Below are positions 52,033 through 60,310 of a stretch of DNA of 64,000 nucleotides, one piece after another (the stretch's first letter is position 1; each line of letters begins with the position of its first letter). The notes beneath the pieces were generated by a model, which was given only the letters and a program-made list of their open reading frames with translations, was not told the DNA's origin and made no database searches. The position numbers and the translations under genes were made by a program. Source of the DNA: an uncultured Bacteroidales bacterium (GTDB lineage: Bacteria; Bacteroidota; Bacteroidia; Bacteroidales; P3). The stretch lies in the NCBI GenBank assembly GCA_900318835.1, contig ONLW01000001.1, positions 62,001 through 126,000 on the forward strand, read 5' to 3'.

Positions 52033-52557
52033 ATGAAAAAAATAATTCTGATAATCACCGCCATGCTGGCTTATGGTGCCACACAAGCCCAAACCCAATG
52101 GCACACCATAGAGGAAGCTGCCAACGCCAAGATAGGCGCCAAATTCTACCTCGTCGACTTCTATACCGACTGGTGCGGCTACTGCAAGAAGATGGATCGC
52201 GAAACCTTTTCCAACACCACCGTCGCCAAGCTCCTCAACCGTTACTTCTACCCCGTGAAGTTCAATGCTGAGAGTTCAAAAAACTTCATCTGGTTTGGTC
52301 AGAACTACAAGGGAGCCAGCGGACGCAACCGCGTCCACGAGTTCGCCCGTGGTGTAAAAGGCTACCCCACCACCGTCCTCTACCGCGCTGACGGCTCCGT
52401 CTTCCAAGCCATCCCTGGCTACTCCCCGGCATCAGATTATATCATCATCCTCTGGTATTTCGCCAGCGGTGACTATCAAAAATATCCTTTCGATCGCTAC
52501 CAACAAATTTTCGACAAGGAGATCCGTCCCTCCATGGAGAAAGCCCTGAAAGACTAG
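52033..52557 (+). CDS. Periplasmic thioredoxin-fold protein
   Basis: The protein has 174 residues. After a signal peptide (MKKIILIITAMLAYGATQAQ) comes a thioredoxin-like domain with the redox motif DWCGYCKKMD (CGYC), a cis-Pro loop at GYPTTVLY, and a C-terminal helical extension. The CxxC-KKM form is common in DUF255/thioredoxin_7 proteins of Bacteroidota, which act as reductases of periplasmic thiols. It lies 19 bases after the SpoIID-like gene. Confidence 0.88.
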   Translation: MKKIILIITAMLAYGATQAQTQWHTIEEAANAKIGAKFYLVDFYTDWCGYCKKMDRETFSNTTVAKLLNRYFYPVKFNAESSKNFIWFGQNYKGASGRNRVHEFARGVKGYPTTVLYRADGSVFQAIPGYSPASDYIIILWYFASGDYQKYPFDRYQQIFDKEIRPSMEKALKD

Positions 52558-52590
52558 ATCTTTTAACGATAACCTTTAACCTTTACAGAT

Positions 52591-53562
52591 ATGGGACTTT
52601 TTAATTTCATCCGCAAAAGCAAAGAGGAAGAGAAGCAGACCCTTGACCAGGGTCTTGAGAAAACCAAGACGAGTCTCTTCCAAAAAATTACCAAGTCTAT
52701 CCTTGGAAAATCGACCGTTGACGACGACGTTCTCGACAACCTCGAGGAGACACTCATCACTTCCGATGTGGGCGTTGAAACCACCCTCAAAATCATCGAT
52801 CACCTGCAGGAACGCATCAAACGCGACCGCTATATCTCCACTTCCGAGCTCAATTCCATACTCCGTGCTGAAATCTCACAATTGTTGCGCAAACCCGCCT
52901 ACGATACCGAGGGGCTCTTCCCTGCCAACTTCGAGGCTCCCATGCCCAAAAAGCCGTACGTCATCCTCGTCGTGGGTGTCAACGGTGTAGGTAAAACCAC
53001 CACTATCGCCAAATTAGCCTACCGCTACAAGGCTGCAGGCAGGAAAGTATTGCTTGGTGCTGCCGACACCTTCCGCGCCGCGGCCGTCGAGCAACTCATG
53101 CTTTGGGCCGACCGCGTCGAAGTACCCATCGTGCAACAGGGCATGAATGCCGACCCCGCCTCCGTAGCTTACGATACCCTTCAGTCGGCGCTCGCCAAGG
53201 ACAGTGACGTCGTCATCATCGACACCGCCGGACGCCTCCACAACAAGGTGGGTCTCATGAACGAACTCACCAAAATTCGCAAAGTGATGCAGAAACTCGT
53301 CCCCGATGCACCCCACGAGGTACTACTGGTCCTCGACGCCTCCACCGGCCAAAATGCCATTGAGCAAGCACGCCAGTTCACCCAGGCCACCGATGTCAAC
53401 GCCCTTGCCCTCACCAAACTCGACGGCACAGCCAAAGGAGGAGTCATCATCGGCATCTCCGACCAGTTCCACATCCCCGTACGCTACATAGGCCTCGGCG
53501 AGAAGATGACCGACCTCCAATTATTCAATCCCGACGACTTCGTCGATTCTCTCTTCGACTGA
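52591..53562 (+). CDS. ftsY: FtsY, signal recognition particle receptor
   Basis: The protein has 323 residues with a short acidic A-region, followed by the N domain and the GTPase G domain: GVNGVGKTTTIAKLA (G1), DTFRAAAVEQL, DTAGRLHNK (G3), TKLDGTAKGG (G4) and GLGEKMTDLQLF. It docks ribosome-nascent chain complexes at the membrane. The short A-region is normal for Bacteroidota. rimO begins 20 bases later. Confidence 0.97.
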   Translation: MGLFNFIRKSKEEEKQTLDQGLEKTKTSLFQKITKSILGKSTVDDDVLDNLEETLITSDVGVETTLKIIDHLQERIKRDRYISTSELNSILRAEISQLLRKPAYDTEGLFPANFEAPMPKKPYVILVVGVNGVGKTTTIAKLAYRYKAAGRKVLLGAADTFRAAAVEQLMLWADRVEVPIVQQGMNADPASVAYDTLQSALAKDSDVVIIDTAGRLHNKVGLMNELTKIRKVMQKLVPDAPHEVLLVLDASTGQNAIEQARQFTQATDVNALALTKLDGTAKGGVIIGISDQFHIPVRYIGLGEKMTDLQLFNPDDFVDSLFD

Positions 53563-53582
53563 CACATTAACACATTAACGCA

Positions 53583-54878
53583 TTGAAGATAAACATCATT
53601 ACACTAGGTTGTTCCAAGAACACTGTTGACAGCGAGAAACTTGCCGGAGCACTCACTGCCGCAGGCCACAAAGTCTTTTTTGACCGTCAACACAATGACA
53701 GCGATGCTGTTATCATCAATACCTGCGGTTTCATAGGCGACGCCAAAGAAGAAAGCATCAACACCATCCTGCAGATGGTGGGAAAGAAAAAAAAGAAACT
53801 CATCGTCTGCGGCTGTCTGGTCGAGCGTTATAAAGAAGAGCTACAGAAAGAAATCCCAGAAGTCGACGCCTGGTACGGTGTCCACGAGTGGGAGCTGATT
53901 AGTTCAGAGTTTGGAGTTCAGAGTTCGAAGTTATCCGAGTGCAACAGCAAAAACTCCGAACTCTCCCGTCCGCTCTCCACCCCCAGCCACTACGCCTATC
54001 TCAAAATCGCCGAAGGCTGCAACCGCAGTTGCTCCTACTGCGCCATCCCTCTCATCCGCGGCGCCCACAAGTCCATACCCATCGACGAGCTTATCGAGGA
54101 AGCTAAGATACTGGTAAAAAAAGGCGTAAAAGAGCTCCTCGTCATCAGTCAAGACACCACATACTACGGTCTCGACCTCTACCATAAGCGTGCATTGGGA
54201 GAGCTGCTGGAGCGGCTAGCCTCCGAGAGCGGCGCCGAATGGATACGCCTGCACTACACCTACCCCTCCTCGTTCCCCGTCGACGCCATCGAGGTGATGC
54301 GCCGTCATAAAAACATCTGCAACTATATCGACATTCCTCTACAACATATCAGCACACGCATTCTCAACTCCATGCAGCGCGGCATCGACCGCGAAGGCAC
54401 CCTGCGCCTCATCGACACCTTCCGCGCCCAACTGCCCGATGTGGCCATCCGCACCACCCTCATCGTGGGCTATCCCGGCGAGACAAACGAGGAGTTCGAG
54501 GAACTGAAAGACTTTGTTCGTCAAGCCCGTTTCGATCGCATGGGTTGCTTTGCCTACTCGCCCGAGGAAGGCACTGCAGCCTATAAACTCACTGACAATG
54601 TGCCTCAAAAGGAAAAAGAACGACGTGTCAGCGAGTTGATGGCTATTCAGGAACAAGTCTCTTTGGAGAAAAACCAAGAACGCGTAGGCAAGACTTTCCG
54701 CGTGCTCATTGACAGACTAGATGATGAATTCCTCGTCGGACGTACTGAATACGACAGTCCAGAAGTTGACGACGAGGTGCTGATACCTAGAGGGAATAAG
54801 AGTGTCCATCCCGGTGATTTCGTCGACGTAATCATCACTGATGCCCTCGAAAACGACCTCATGGGCGAACTGGCCTAA
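53583..54878 (+). CDS. rimO: RimO, ribosomal protein S12 methylthiotransferase
   Basis: The protein has 431 residues. The start is TTG at 53583, the first in-frame start giving the conserved N-terminus KINIITLGCSKNTVDSE; no ATG lies nearby. The three N-terminal cluster cysteines are in LGCSKN, NTCGF and CGCLVERY. The radical-SAM motif is AEGCNRSCSYCAIPLIRG, and a C-terminal TRAM domain follows. It methylthiolates an Asp of S12. A linker between the domains carries two exact copies of AGTTCAGAGTT (53901-53911 and 53915-53925), looking like an inserted intergenic repeat. The stop overlaps the convergent rex stop by 4 bases. Confidence 0.96.
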   Translation: MKINIITLGCSKNTVDSEKLAGALTAAGHKVFFDRQHNDSDAVIINTCGFIGDAKEESINTILQMVGKKKKKLIVCGCLVERYKEELQKEIPEVDAWYGVHEWELISSEFGVQSSKLSECNSKNSELSRPLSTPSHYAYLKIAEGCNRSCSYCAIPLIRGAHKSIPIDELIEEAKILVKKGVKELLVISQDTTYYGLDLYHKRALGELLERLASESGAEWIRLHYTYPSSFPVDAIEVMRRHKNICNYIDIPLQHISTRILNSMQRGIDREGTLRLIDTFRAQLPDVAIRTTLIVGYPGETNEEFEELKDFVRQARFDRMGCFAYSPEEGTAAYKLTDNVPQKEKERRVSELMAIQEQVSLEKNQERVGKTFRVLIDRLDDEFLVGRTEYDSPEVDDEVLIPRGNKSVHPGDFVDVIITDALENDLMGELA

Positions 54879-55516
54879 TCCTCTTCTTGCAGACGACTCG
54901 ACAACACAGCCAAACTGGCTGCGAGATTCTCATTCTTAATAATAACGCCCGATGGAAGATCAATATGTGCGGGGGCAAAGTTCCATATTGCCTTGATACC
55001 TGCAGACACCAGCAGGTCGGCAACTATCTGAGCCTGAGCTCCTGGCACAGTAATAATACCCAGTTGCACACCCAACCGTCGCACTAAGTTCTCCAGCTTG
55101 TCCATGCCATATACAGGCTTACCGCCCACCATCCTCCCCACTACATTGGGGTCTACATCGAAACCAGCGACGACATCCAGTCCATAGTTCTTAAAACCGG
55201 GGTATTGCAGCAGAGTTTTGCCAAGTCCGCCAACACCCACCAACACTGCCTCGTTGTAGTTGTCATAGCCGAGGTAGGTTTTCATGTCGTTCAGTAACAA
55301 CTCAGTACGGAATCCCATCTTGGGACGACCTGGCACCGAACTGACGCTCGCCAAATCCTTTCTCACCTGCACCGCATTGAGAGACAGACTCTCAGCCATG
55401 GTACTCGACGACACAAACTCCTGTCCCTCTGAGAGTCGCTCCTGCAGATAGCAGTAGTAGATGGGCAGACGGCTGAGGGTTGCTTTGGGGATAACAAGTG
55501 TTTTTTCGTCTTTCAT
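54875..55516 (-). CDS. rex: Rex, NADH/NAD+-sensing transcriptional repressor
   Basis: The protein has 213 residues from the ATG at 55516 (MKDEKTLVIPKATLSRLPIYYCYL); a longer frame was rejected because it would include the promoter. The winged helix reads SSSTMAESLSLNAVQVRKDLASVSSVPGRPKMGF. A Rossmann fold with VGVGGLGKTLLQYPGF follows, and the C-terminal helix swaps between subunits. Rex releases DNA when NADH is high and usually controls fermentative genes. It is a single gene, convergent with rimO. Confidence 0.96.
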   Translation of the reverse strand: MKDEKTLVIPKATLSRLPIYYCYLQERLSEGQEFVSSSTMAESLSLNAVQVRKDLASVSSVPGRPKMGFRTELLLNDMKTYLGYDNYNEAVLVGVGGLGKTLLQYPGFKNYGLDVVAGFDVDPNVVGRMVGGKPVYGMDKLENLVRRLGVQLGIITVPGAQAQIVADLLVSAGIKAIWNFAPAHIDLPSGVIIKNENLAASLAVLSSRLQEED

Positions 55517-55546
55517 TCCTTTTTTATCGTTTACTATTTGCGGGTG

Positions 55547-55554
55547 CAAAAGTA
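55547..55554 (-). promoter_or_regulatory. -7 box for rex
   Basis: The minus strand reads TACTTTTG, matching TAnnTTTG, 30 bases before the rex ATG. Confidence 0.6.
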
Positions 55555-55765
55555 CGATTTTTTTTTTACATTGAGAACAAAAAAAAGTAAAAAGTCGTAA
55601 ATCAATAAATTGCAATCTGGTAGTTTATACTATCACCTTTTGTAACTATCGATATTCCTTATGAAAGAGAAGGTAGAAAACTGCAAGGGGTATCCTATCC
55701 GGAGCACCCCAATGCTGCCAGTTATGAAAAAAAAGGTTATCCACAGAAACACAAAAAGTTTATCT
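55555..55765. other. Intergenic region with a single DnaA-box-like site
   Basis: No convincing gene is seen. TTATCCACA at 55737-55745 is identical to a consensus DnaA box but stands alone, so it is not taken as an origin. A 65-codon frame on the plus strand (55661-55858) has no family likeness and overlaps the terminator. Confidence 0.4.
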
Positions 55766-55791
55766 CCCGGACCCCACAAAACAGGTCCGGG
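55766..55791 (-). terminator. Terminator of the TPR/AraC regulator gene
   Basis: CCCGGACC and GGTCCGGG form an 8-bp stem with a 10-base loop, 42 bases past the stop. A weak T run (AAACTTTTTG) lies further downstream on the minus strand. Confidence 0.6.
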
Positions 55792-55833
55792 AAATGAAAT
55801 AACGCTATTGCGTGCCTCTCAATCCAGCCGTTG

Positions 55834-57654
55834 TCATGCCCCCATTAGGACCATCTGACTGCGGTAGTAGGAGGGGGTAATCTCGTACTTGGCCTTGAAA
55901 GCACGGCTAAAGACAATGGGACTGTTGAAGCCGCTCGCGATGGAGATGTCGCTGATATTCAAATCGGGACGATCAGTGAGCATCTGGCAGGCATGCTCAA
56001 GACGGAGCTCACGGATAAACTCGGAAATAGAGGCATACTGGCTGCCCTGTGCGAAGGCGGCACCAATACGACGGTCGGAGAGGTGGAAACGGTCCATGAG
56101 TGTCTGACGTCCGAAACTAGGGTCGGTATAGAGTTTCTCACTGCGAATCACCCCGCTGAGATAGTCAAATAGCTGTTCATCAGACATCTCGTCGGGGTTG
56201 CAAGGGCCGGGCGTACGCTGTTCTTCGACGGCGGAGGTATCTTCTGCGGACAGGGCGTTTCTTGCCGCTGCAGTTTCCGTCTTCAGTTTTACCGCCTCGG
56301 CAAGCCGCTCGGCCAACACCCTGTTCTTTCGGTCGATAGCACGGCGGGAGAGAAACAGCCAGACGGCAGCCACAATGGCTAAGAGGGCCAAAACGAGGTG
56401 TATGATTGCCGCACGCCTGCTGTTCTGCGCCTTCTGCCTCTCGGCCTCCACTTTCATCTGTTCCTCCTGCAGATGGTAGCGGGCGGCGTACTCATGGGCG
56501 CGACTCTCAAGAAGCTGTTTGTTAAGTATATCCCTCAACTCACCGTAACGCCTCAGGTAACTGTTGGCGGCGTAATAATTGCCCGCGGCCTCTGCCATGA
56601 CGGCACAGCCCTTGAGGATGGTGACATAGTTGCTGTTAAGGGTGTCGTCGCCCAAGCGGTCCTCCACCTCGTCGTAGATGGGCAGCACCTTGGAGTATTG
56701 GCCGAGTCGGAGATAGGCGGAGGAGAGTATCATCCTGCCGTTCAGCGTCTTGGAATAGTCGCTACGCTCAAAAAGGGCGAGGTAGTGGCGGGCCGAGTCC
56801 TGATATTGTCGCGGACGAGGACGTCCGCGTTCCCAGCAGTCGCCATAGGCAATAGTCAGATAACTATAGGCCTGCGAGGTGTAGAAGTCGCAGTAGCCCT
56901 GCCGCTCCGTCTCATTGGGTGGCAAACGGTAGGATCCGTCGTCGTAGTCGTTGGGATGCTCGCGGAAATCGTTGATTTTCTCGATCATACGATTGGCAAG
57001 GGGAATCATCTCGGACGGGCGGTCGAGTTCACTGAGGACGCCAATCTTGCGCTTGAGAGCAATGATGCAGGCATCTAACTCGTTGAAATGACTCTGGTTG
57101 TCGAGGGCACCAATCACACCGTCGAGCTTAGAGAGACCCTTTTCCACCTCCCCCATGCGGGTGAGAACGGCGCCAATCTCGGCTTCGGTGCGCAGAGCCT
57201 CGGTCTCCTCGCCCTGCAGGCGGCAGTAGTCCGCTTTCTCGGTAGCCCAACGCAGGTAGGCGACGTTGTCGCCCCGGCGTCGCGAGATACCGACGAGCAG
57301 GTCGAGTACATTCCAGCGGTTGTCGGGTTCCTTGTTGACGAAGTCGCTCTCCATCAGACTTTCAAGCATCTGGTAGGCGGTGTCGAGCGGCCATTCGTCG
57401 GATGATTTGCAATAGACGGTGGCTCTCAGCAGCGTAGCGCGGTCGGGCTCGATGTTGCCCACCAACACACCGGAATCAATAATTTCCAGCGCCCGCTCAG
57501 AGTCGTGGCCATAGATGTTCATCACCGCATCGGCGGTATAAATCGTATCCGACGGTTGTGCCTCGTACCCGTTTCCGCGGTTCCCAGCATCCAAGCAGGC
57601 GGCCAATACCACCGTCAAAACGCTTATAATATAAAGGTATACACCTTTTCTCAT
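55834..57654 (-). CDS. Membrane-spanning TPR/AraC-type regulator
   Basis: The protein has 606 residues from the ATG at 57654. The N-terminal signal ends VLAAC, so the protein may be lipid-modified or simply inserted. Residues about 30-390 form TPR-like helical repeats expected to face the periplasm. A transmembrane helix follows (AAIIHLVLALLAIVAAVWLFL), then a cytoplasmic linker and a C-terminal AraC-type DNA-binding domain (ISEFIRELRLEHACQMLTDRPDLNISDISIASGFNSPIVFSRAFKAKYEITPSYYR). It would link an outside signal directly to transcription. A GCGGACG-AGGA-CGTCCGC palindrome (56811-56828) in the TPR part is read as RGRPRPRQ. Confidence 0.87.
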   Translation of the reverse strand: MRKGVYLYIISVLTVVLAACLDAGNRGNGYEAQPSDTIYTADAVMNIYGHDSERALEIIDSGVLVGNIEPDRATLLRATVYCKSSDEWPLDTAYQMLESLMESDFVNKEPDNRWNVLDLLVGISRRRGDNVAYLRWATEKADYCRLQGEETEALRTEAEIGAVLTRMGEVEKGLSKLDGVIGALDNQSHFNELDACIIALKRKIGVLSELDRPSEMIPLANRMIEKINDFREHPNDYDDGSYRLPPNETERQGYCDFYTSQAYSYLTIAYGDCWERGRPRPRQYQDSARHYLALFERSDYSKTLNGRMILSSAYLRLGQYSKVLPIYDEVEDRLGDDTLNSNYVTILKGCAVMAEAAGNYYAANSYLRRYGELRDILNKQLLESRAHEYAARYHLQEEQMKVEAERQKAQNSRRAAIIHLVLALLAIVAAVWLFLSRRAIDRKNRVLAERLAEAVKLKTETAAARNALSAEDTSAVEEQRTPGPCNPDEMSDEQLFDYLSGVIRSEKLYTDPSFGRQTLMDRFHLSDRRIGAAFAQGSQYASISEFIRELRLEHACQMLTDRPDLNISDISIASGFNSPIVFSRAFKAKYEITPSYYRSQMVLMGA

Positions 57655-57691
57655 TTTTCGTTCCTTTTTTGGCAACAACAAATTGATGATG

Positions 57692-57723
57692 CAAAAATAC
57701 GATTTTTTTTTAACATAAACAAA
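57692..57723 (-). promoter_or_regulatory. -33/-7 promoter for the TPR/AraC regulator
   Basis: On the minus strand: TTTG (57723-57720), a 20-base spacer, TATTTTTG (57699-57692). It lies 37 bases before the chosen ATG, supporting that start over the upstream in-frame Met at 57741. Confidence 0.7.
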
Positions 57724-57738
57724 AAAAAACAAAAAAAA

Positions 57739-57812
57739 CACCTACCGTGGTTGGAGATGGGTAGGTGTTGGGTAGGAGATGATAAAGAGTTGGGTAAGAG
57801 TTGATAGGTAGA
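57739..57812. repeat. Intergenic 11-nt-unit palindromic element, copy R6
   Basis: The centre is CCTACCGTGGTTGG (57741-57754). The right arm reads TTGGAGATGGG, TAGGTGTTGGG, TAGGAGATGAT, AAAGAGTTGGG, TAAGAGTTGAT, AGGTAGA. The left arm is only about 9 bases (ACACCTACC), so this is essentially a half-element. The unit order is the same as in R2 and R5. Confidence 0.88.
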
Positions 57813-57939
57813 CAGTGTTGATTTACAACGTATTGCAAACATCCTTCCGAGTACGTTTTTCAGAAAAAGGAGCAAAAATCATAACACTATGAAAATGAAA
57901 ATGATAGGACTTTTTTTCGGCCGTATCGGAAAAAAGTCG

Positions 57940-57947
57940 TACCTTTG
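57940..57947 (+). promoter_or_regulatory. -7 box for the cobalamin-riboswitch operon
   Basis: TACCTTTG (TAnnTTTG) lies just before the riboswitch aptamer begins. Confidence 0.6.
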
Positions 57948-57955
57948 CATCGGTT

Positions 57956-58190
57956 TTGGTTCCCCCGCGAGGGGGCTAAGAGGGAACCAGGTGCGAATCC
58001 TGGACAGTCCCGCTGCTGTGAGTTCCAACAACTTACACAGTTTTTAACCAACGGTCACTGTGGCGCCAGCAGGTGCTGTGGGAAGGCCAAAAACTGGGAA
58101 CCAATGGGTCCCCTAGGAGTCTCGGCAACCAAAGTGGAGCCAAGGTCCCCTAGTGTAGGAACAAGTCAGAAGACCTGCCAAAGCTACAAT
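57956..58190 (+). promoter_or_regulatory. Cobalamin (B12) riboswitch
   Basis: The leader contains, in order, GGTTCCCCC...AGGGAACCAGGTGCGAATCC (the conserved paired region with the GGTGcgAAtCC element), GACAGTCCCGCTGCTGTGA (the C-CCGC-ACTGT type core), GGTCACTGTGGCG (B12-box-like), and AAGTCAGAAGACCTGCC (the CAG-AGACCTGCC closing element). These are the hallmarks of the cobalamin aptamer. It ends about 40 bases before the btuB-like start, leaving space for a translation- or termination-type switch that lowers expression when B12 is plentiful. Confidence 0.9.
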
Positions 58191-58228
58191 CAATCATTAA
58201 CAGCCCTCGAGGAATGGTCGTTTAATGC

Positions 58229-60289
58229 ATGAGCATTGTTGTTGAAAACATAGTATCGTTTATTGTTTGCTGCCATCGGTACGCCGGCAAAGGCAGACTC
58301 CTGCTCAAAACCACCCTTTCCTCGGGGGTCTTTTTTTTGTGTATCGCACTGACTGCCAACGCGCAAACACCAGACACCCTCAAGCGGACGACACTGGAGG
58401 AGGTGACCGTCAGCGCCCAACGCACCCCCACGGAAACCCGCACCGCAGCGCCCACACAAGTTGTTGATGCCGAAAAGCTTGAACACATTGGAGCCCTGCA
58501 GCTGAGCGATGCGCTGAAGCAGATGGCGGGCGTAACGCTGAAGGACTATGGTGGTGTGGGCGGCATCAAAACCGTCTCGGCCCGTGGATTGGGCAGCCAG
58601 TTCTCGGCAGTGACCATCGACGGCATCCCCGTCGACGACAGCCAGAACGGCCAGGTGGACCTCGGCCGTTACCTCCTGGGAAACAGCGCCTACGTAAGTT
58701 TCAGCCAGGGGCAGGAGCAAGGCTCCCTCCTCTCAGCCCGCGCTTATGCCGCCGGCAACACCCTCAACATGGAGACTGCCGAGCCGCAGTTCTGGCCCGG
58801 CGAGCACGTGAAACTTAAGGCCGGTACCGAAGTGGGCTCTTTCGGCCTTCTATCCCCCACCCTAACGTGGGAGCAACGCTGGAGCAAACGCCTGAAAAGC
58901 AGCTTCTACGCCAACTACCTCAAGAGCGACGGCGACTACCCCTTCACGCTCTACTATACCGCTTCGCACGACGACAGCTCATCGGTGGAGCGGCGCAAGC
59001 ACTCAGCGGTGTGGATGGCTACGGCAGATGGCAATCTGTTCTACACCATCGGAGATGGCAACACATTGGTTACCAAGATACACTATATGTGCGGCGCCCA
59101 CGAGCTACCCGGCCCCGTATCGTTCTACTCGCAAGCCATTTCCGGGCAAAGTTCCACCGAGGAGCTGGCCTTTGTCCAGTCGCAGTGGCGTGTGAAGCGC
59201 GAGCGGTGGAAATTGCAAGTACTTGGAAAACTACGCTATAGCTACGATGACTATACCGACACCACAGCGGGAGAGGACATCTACAACGACTACCGACAGA
59301 AGGAGGCCTACCTGAGCGCCAGCTTCCAACGGGAGCTCACCCCTTGGCTCGACCTCAATCTGGCGGCCGACGGCGACCTGAGTCACCTGAAGAGCAATCT
59401 GGAGAAGCGTAACGACGTGACACGCCACACGCTGATTGCCGTCGCGGCGCTTCATTCGCGCGTCGACTTCCGCCGCACAAAGCTGGAGGCCTCCGCACAT
59501 CTGCTTTTCAACCAGGTGATTGACCGCGTGAACGACCTCGACACCTTGCCCACCTACCGCCGCCTCTCACCCTTCCTCTCGCTGATGTACACGCTGGACG
59601 AAGGGACCTCGCTGCGGATGTTCTACAAGATGACCTACCGCGCCCCCAACTTCGGCGAGCTCTATTTCTTCCAGCTCTTCCCCCGCAACCTGCGTCCCGA
59701 GCAGGCCCACCAAGTAAACTTCGGCGTCACCCACATGCAACAATGGGAATGGGGCTCACTGCAAGCCACCTGCGACCTCTACACCAACCACGTGAACGAC
59801 AAGATAGTGTCGAAACCCACCAACAACATGTACTACTGGTCGATGGAGAACCTCGGCATAGTGGACATCTTGGGAACGGACGCCACCGCGGAGTTCCAAG
59901 TCTCAAGCTTCCAGTTCCACCTGAACTACAGCTATCAGCGTGCCGTTGACCACTCGAAGAAGGAGAGCAAGACCTACGGCCACCAGATAGTCTACACTCC
60001 GCGCCATTCGGGCGGCGGCTCCATCCGCTGGGAGAGCCGGTGGGTGAACCTCGGCGCCACCCTCATGGTGGTGGGCGAACGCTACAGCATGGCGCAGAAC
60101 ACCGAACAGAACCGCCTCCCGGCCTACTGCGACCTCGGCCTCTCGGCCCACCGGAAGTTCGACCTCCGCCTCGGCACCCTCAACGTCGCCCTCCACGTGC
60201 TCAACCTGCTCGATACCCAATACGAAGTAATCCGCGCCTATCCCATGATGGGACGCAACTGGAAACTCAGTGTCACCTACGATTTCTAA
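58229..60289 (+). CDS. btuB: BtuB-like TonB-dependent cobalamin receptor
   Basis: The protein has 686 residues from the ATG at 58229; the N-terminus before the hydrophobic stretch LLLKTTLSSGVFFLCIALTANAQ is unusually long, so a later non-ATG start is possible. A TonB-box-like stretch (LEEVTVSA) is followed by a plug (LSDALKQMAGVTLKDYGGVGGIKTVSARGLGSQFSAVTIDGIPVDD) and a 22-strand-type barrel ending in WKLSVTYDF. The cobalamin riboswitch upstream and the BtuG-like lipoprotein downstream make B12 or a related corrinoid the likely substrate. A short repeat-like stretch (about 59895-59920) is read as FQVSSFQFHL. Confidence 0.9.
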   Translation: MSIVVENIVSFIVCCHRYAGKGRLLLKTTLSSGVFFLCIALTANAQTPDTLKRTTLEEVTVSAQRTPTETRTAAPTQVVDAEKLEHIGALQLSDALKQMAGVTLKDYGGVGGIKTVSARGLGSQFSAVTIDGIPVDDSQNGQVDLGRYLLGNSAYVSFSQGQEQGSLLSARAYAAGNTLNMETAEPQFWPGEHVKLKAGTEVGSFGLLSPTLTWEQRWSKRLKSSFYANYLKSDGDYPFTLYYTASHDDSSSVERRKHSAVWMATADGNLFYTIGDGNTLVTKIHYMCGAHELPGPVSFYSQAISGQSSTEELAFVQSQWRVKRERWKLQVLGKLRYSYDDYTDTTAGEDIYNDYRQKEAYLSASFQRELTPWLDLNLAADGDLSHLKSNLEKRNDVTRHTLIAVAALHSRVDFRRTKLEASAHLLFNQVIDRVNDLDTLPTYRRLSPFLSLMYTLDEGTSLRMFYKMTYRAPNFGELYFFQLFPRNLRPEQAHQVNFGVTHMQQWEWGSLQATCDLYTNHVNDKIVSKPTNNMYYWSMENLGIVDILGTDATAEFQVSSFQFHLNYSYQRAVDHSKKESKTYGHQIVYTPRHSGGGSIRWESRWVNLGATLMVVGERYSMAQNTEQNRLPAYCDLGLSAHRKFDLRLGTLNVALHVLNLLDTQYEVIRAYPMMGRNWKLSVTYDF

Positions 60290-60310
60290 TACATATATAT
60301 AATAGATAGC

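Noticed and set aside
55737..55745. Consensus DnaA box TTATCCACA
   Set aside because: Single copy with no cluster, no dnaA/dnaN and no AT-rich unwinding element nearby; not evidence of an origin.
55661..55858. 65-codon plus-strand frame
   Set aside because: It overlaps the terminator and the 3' end of the opposite gene; low-complexity basic sequence with no family likeness.
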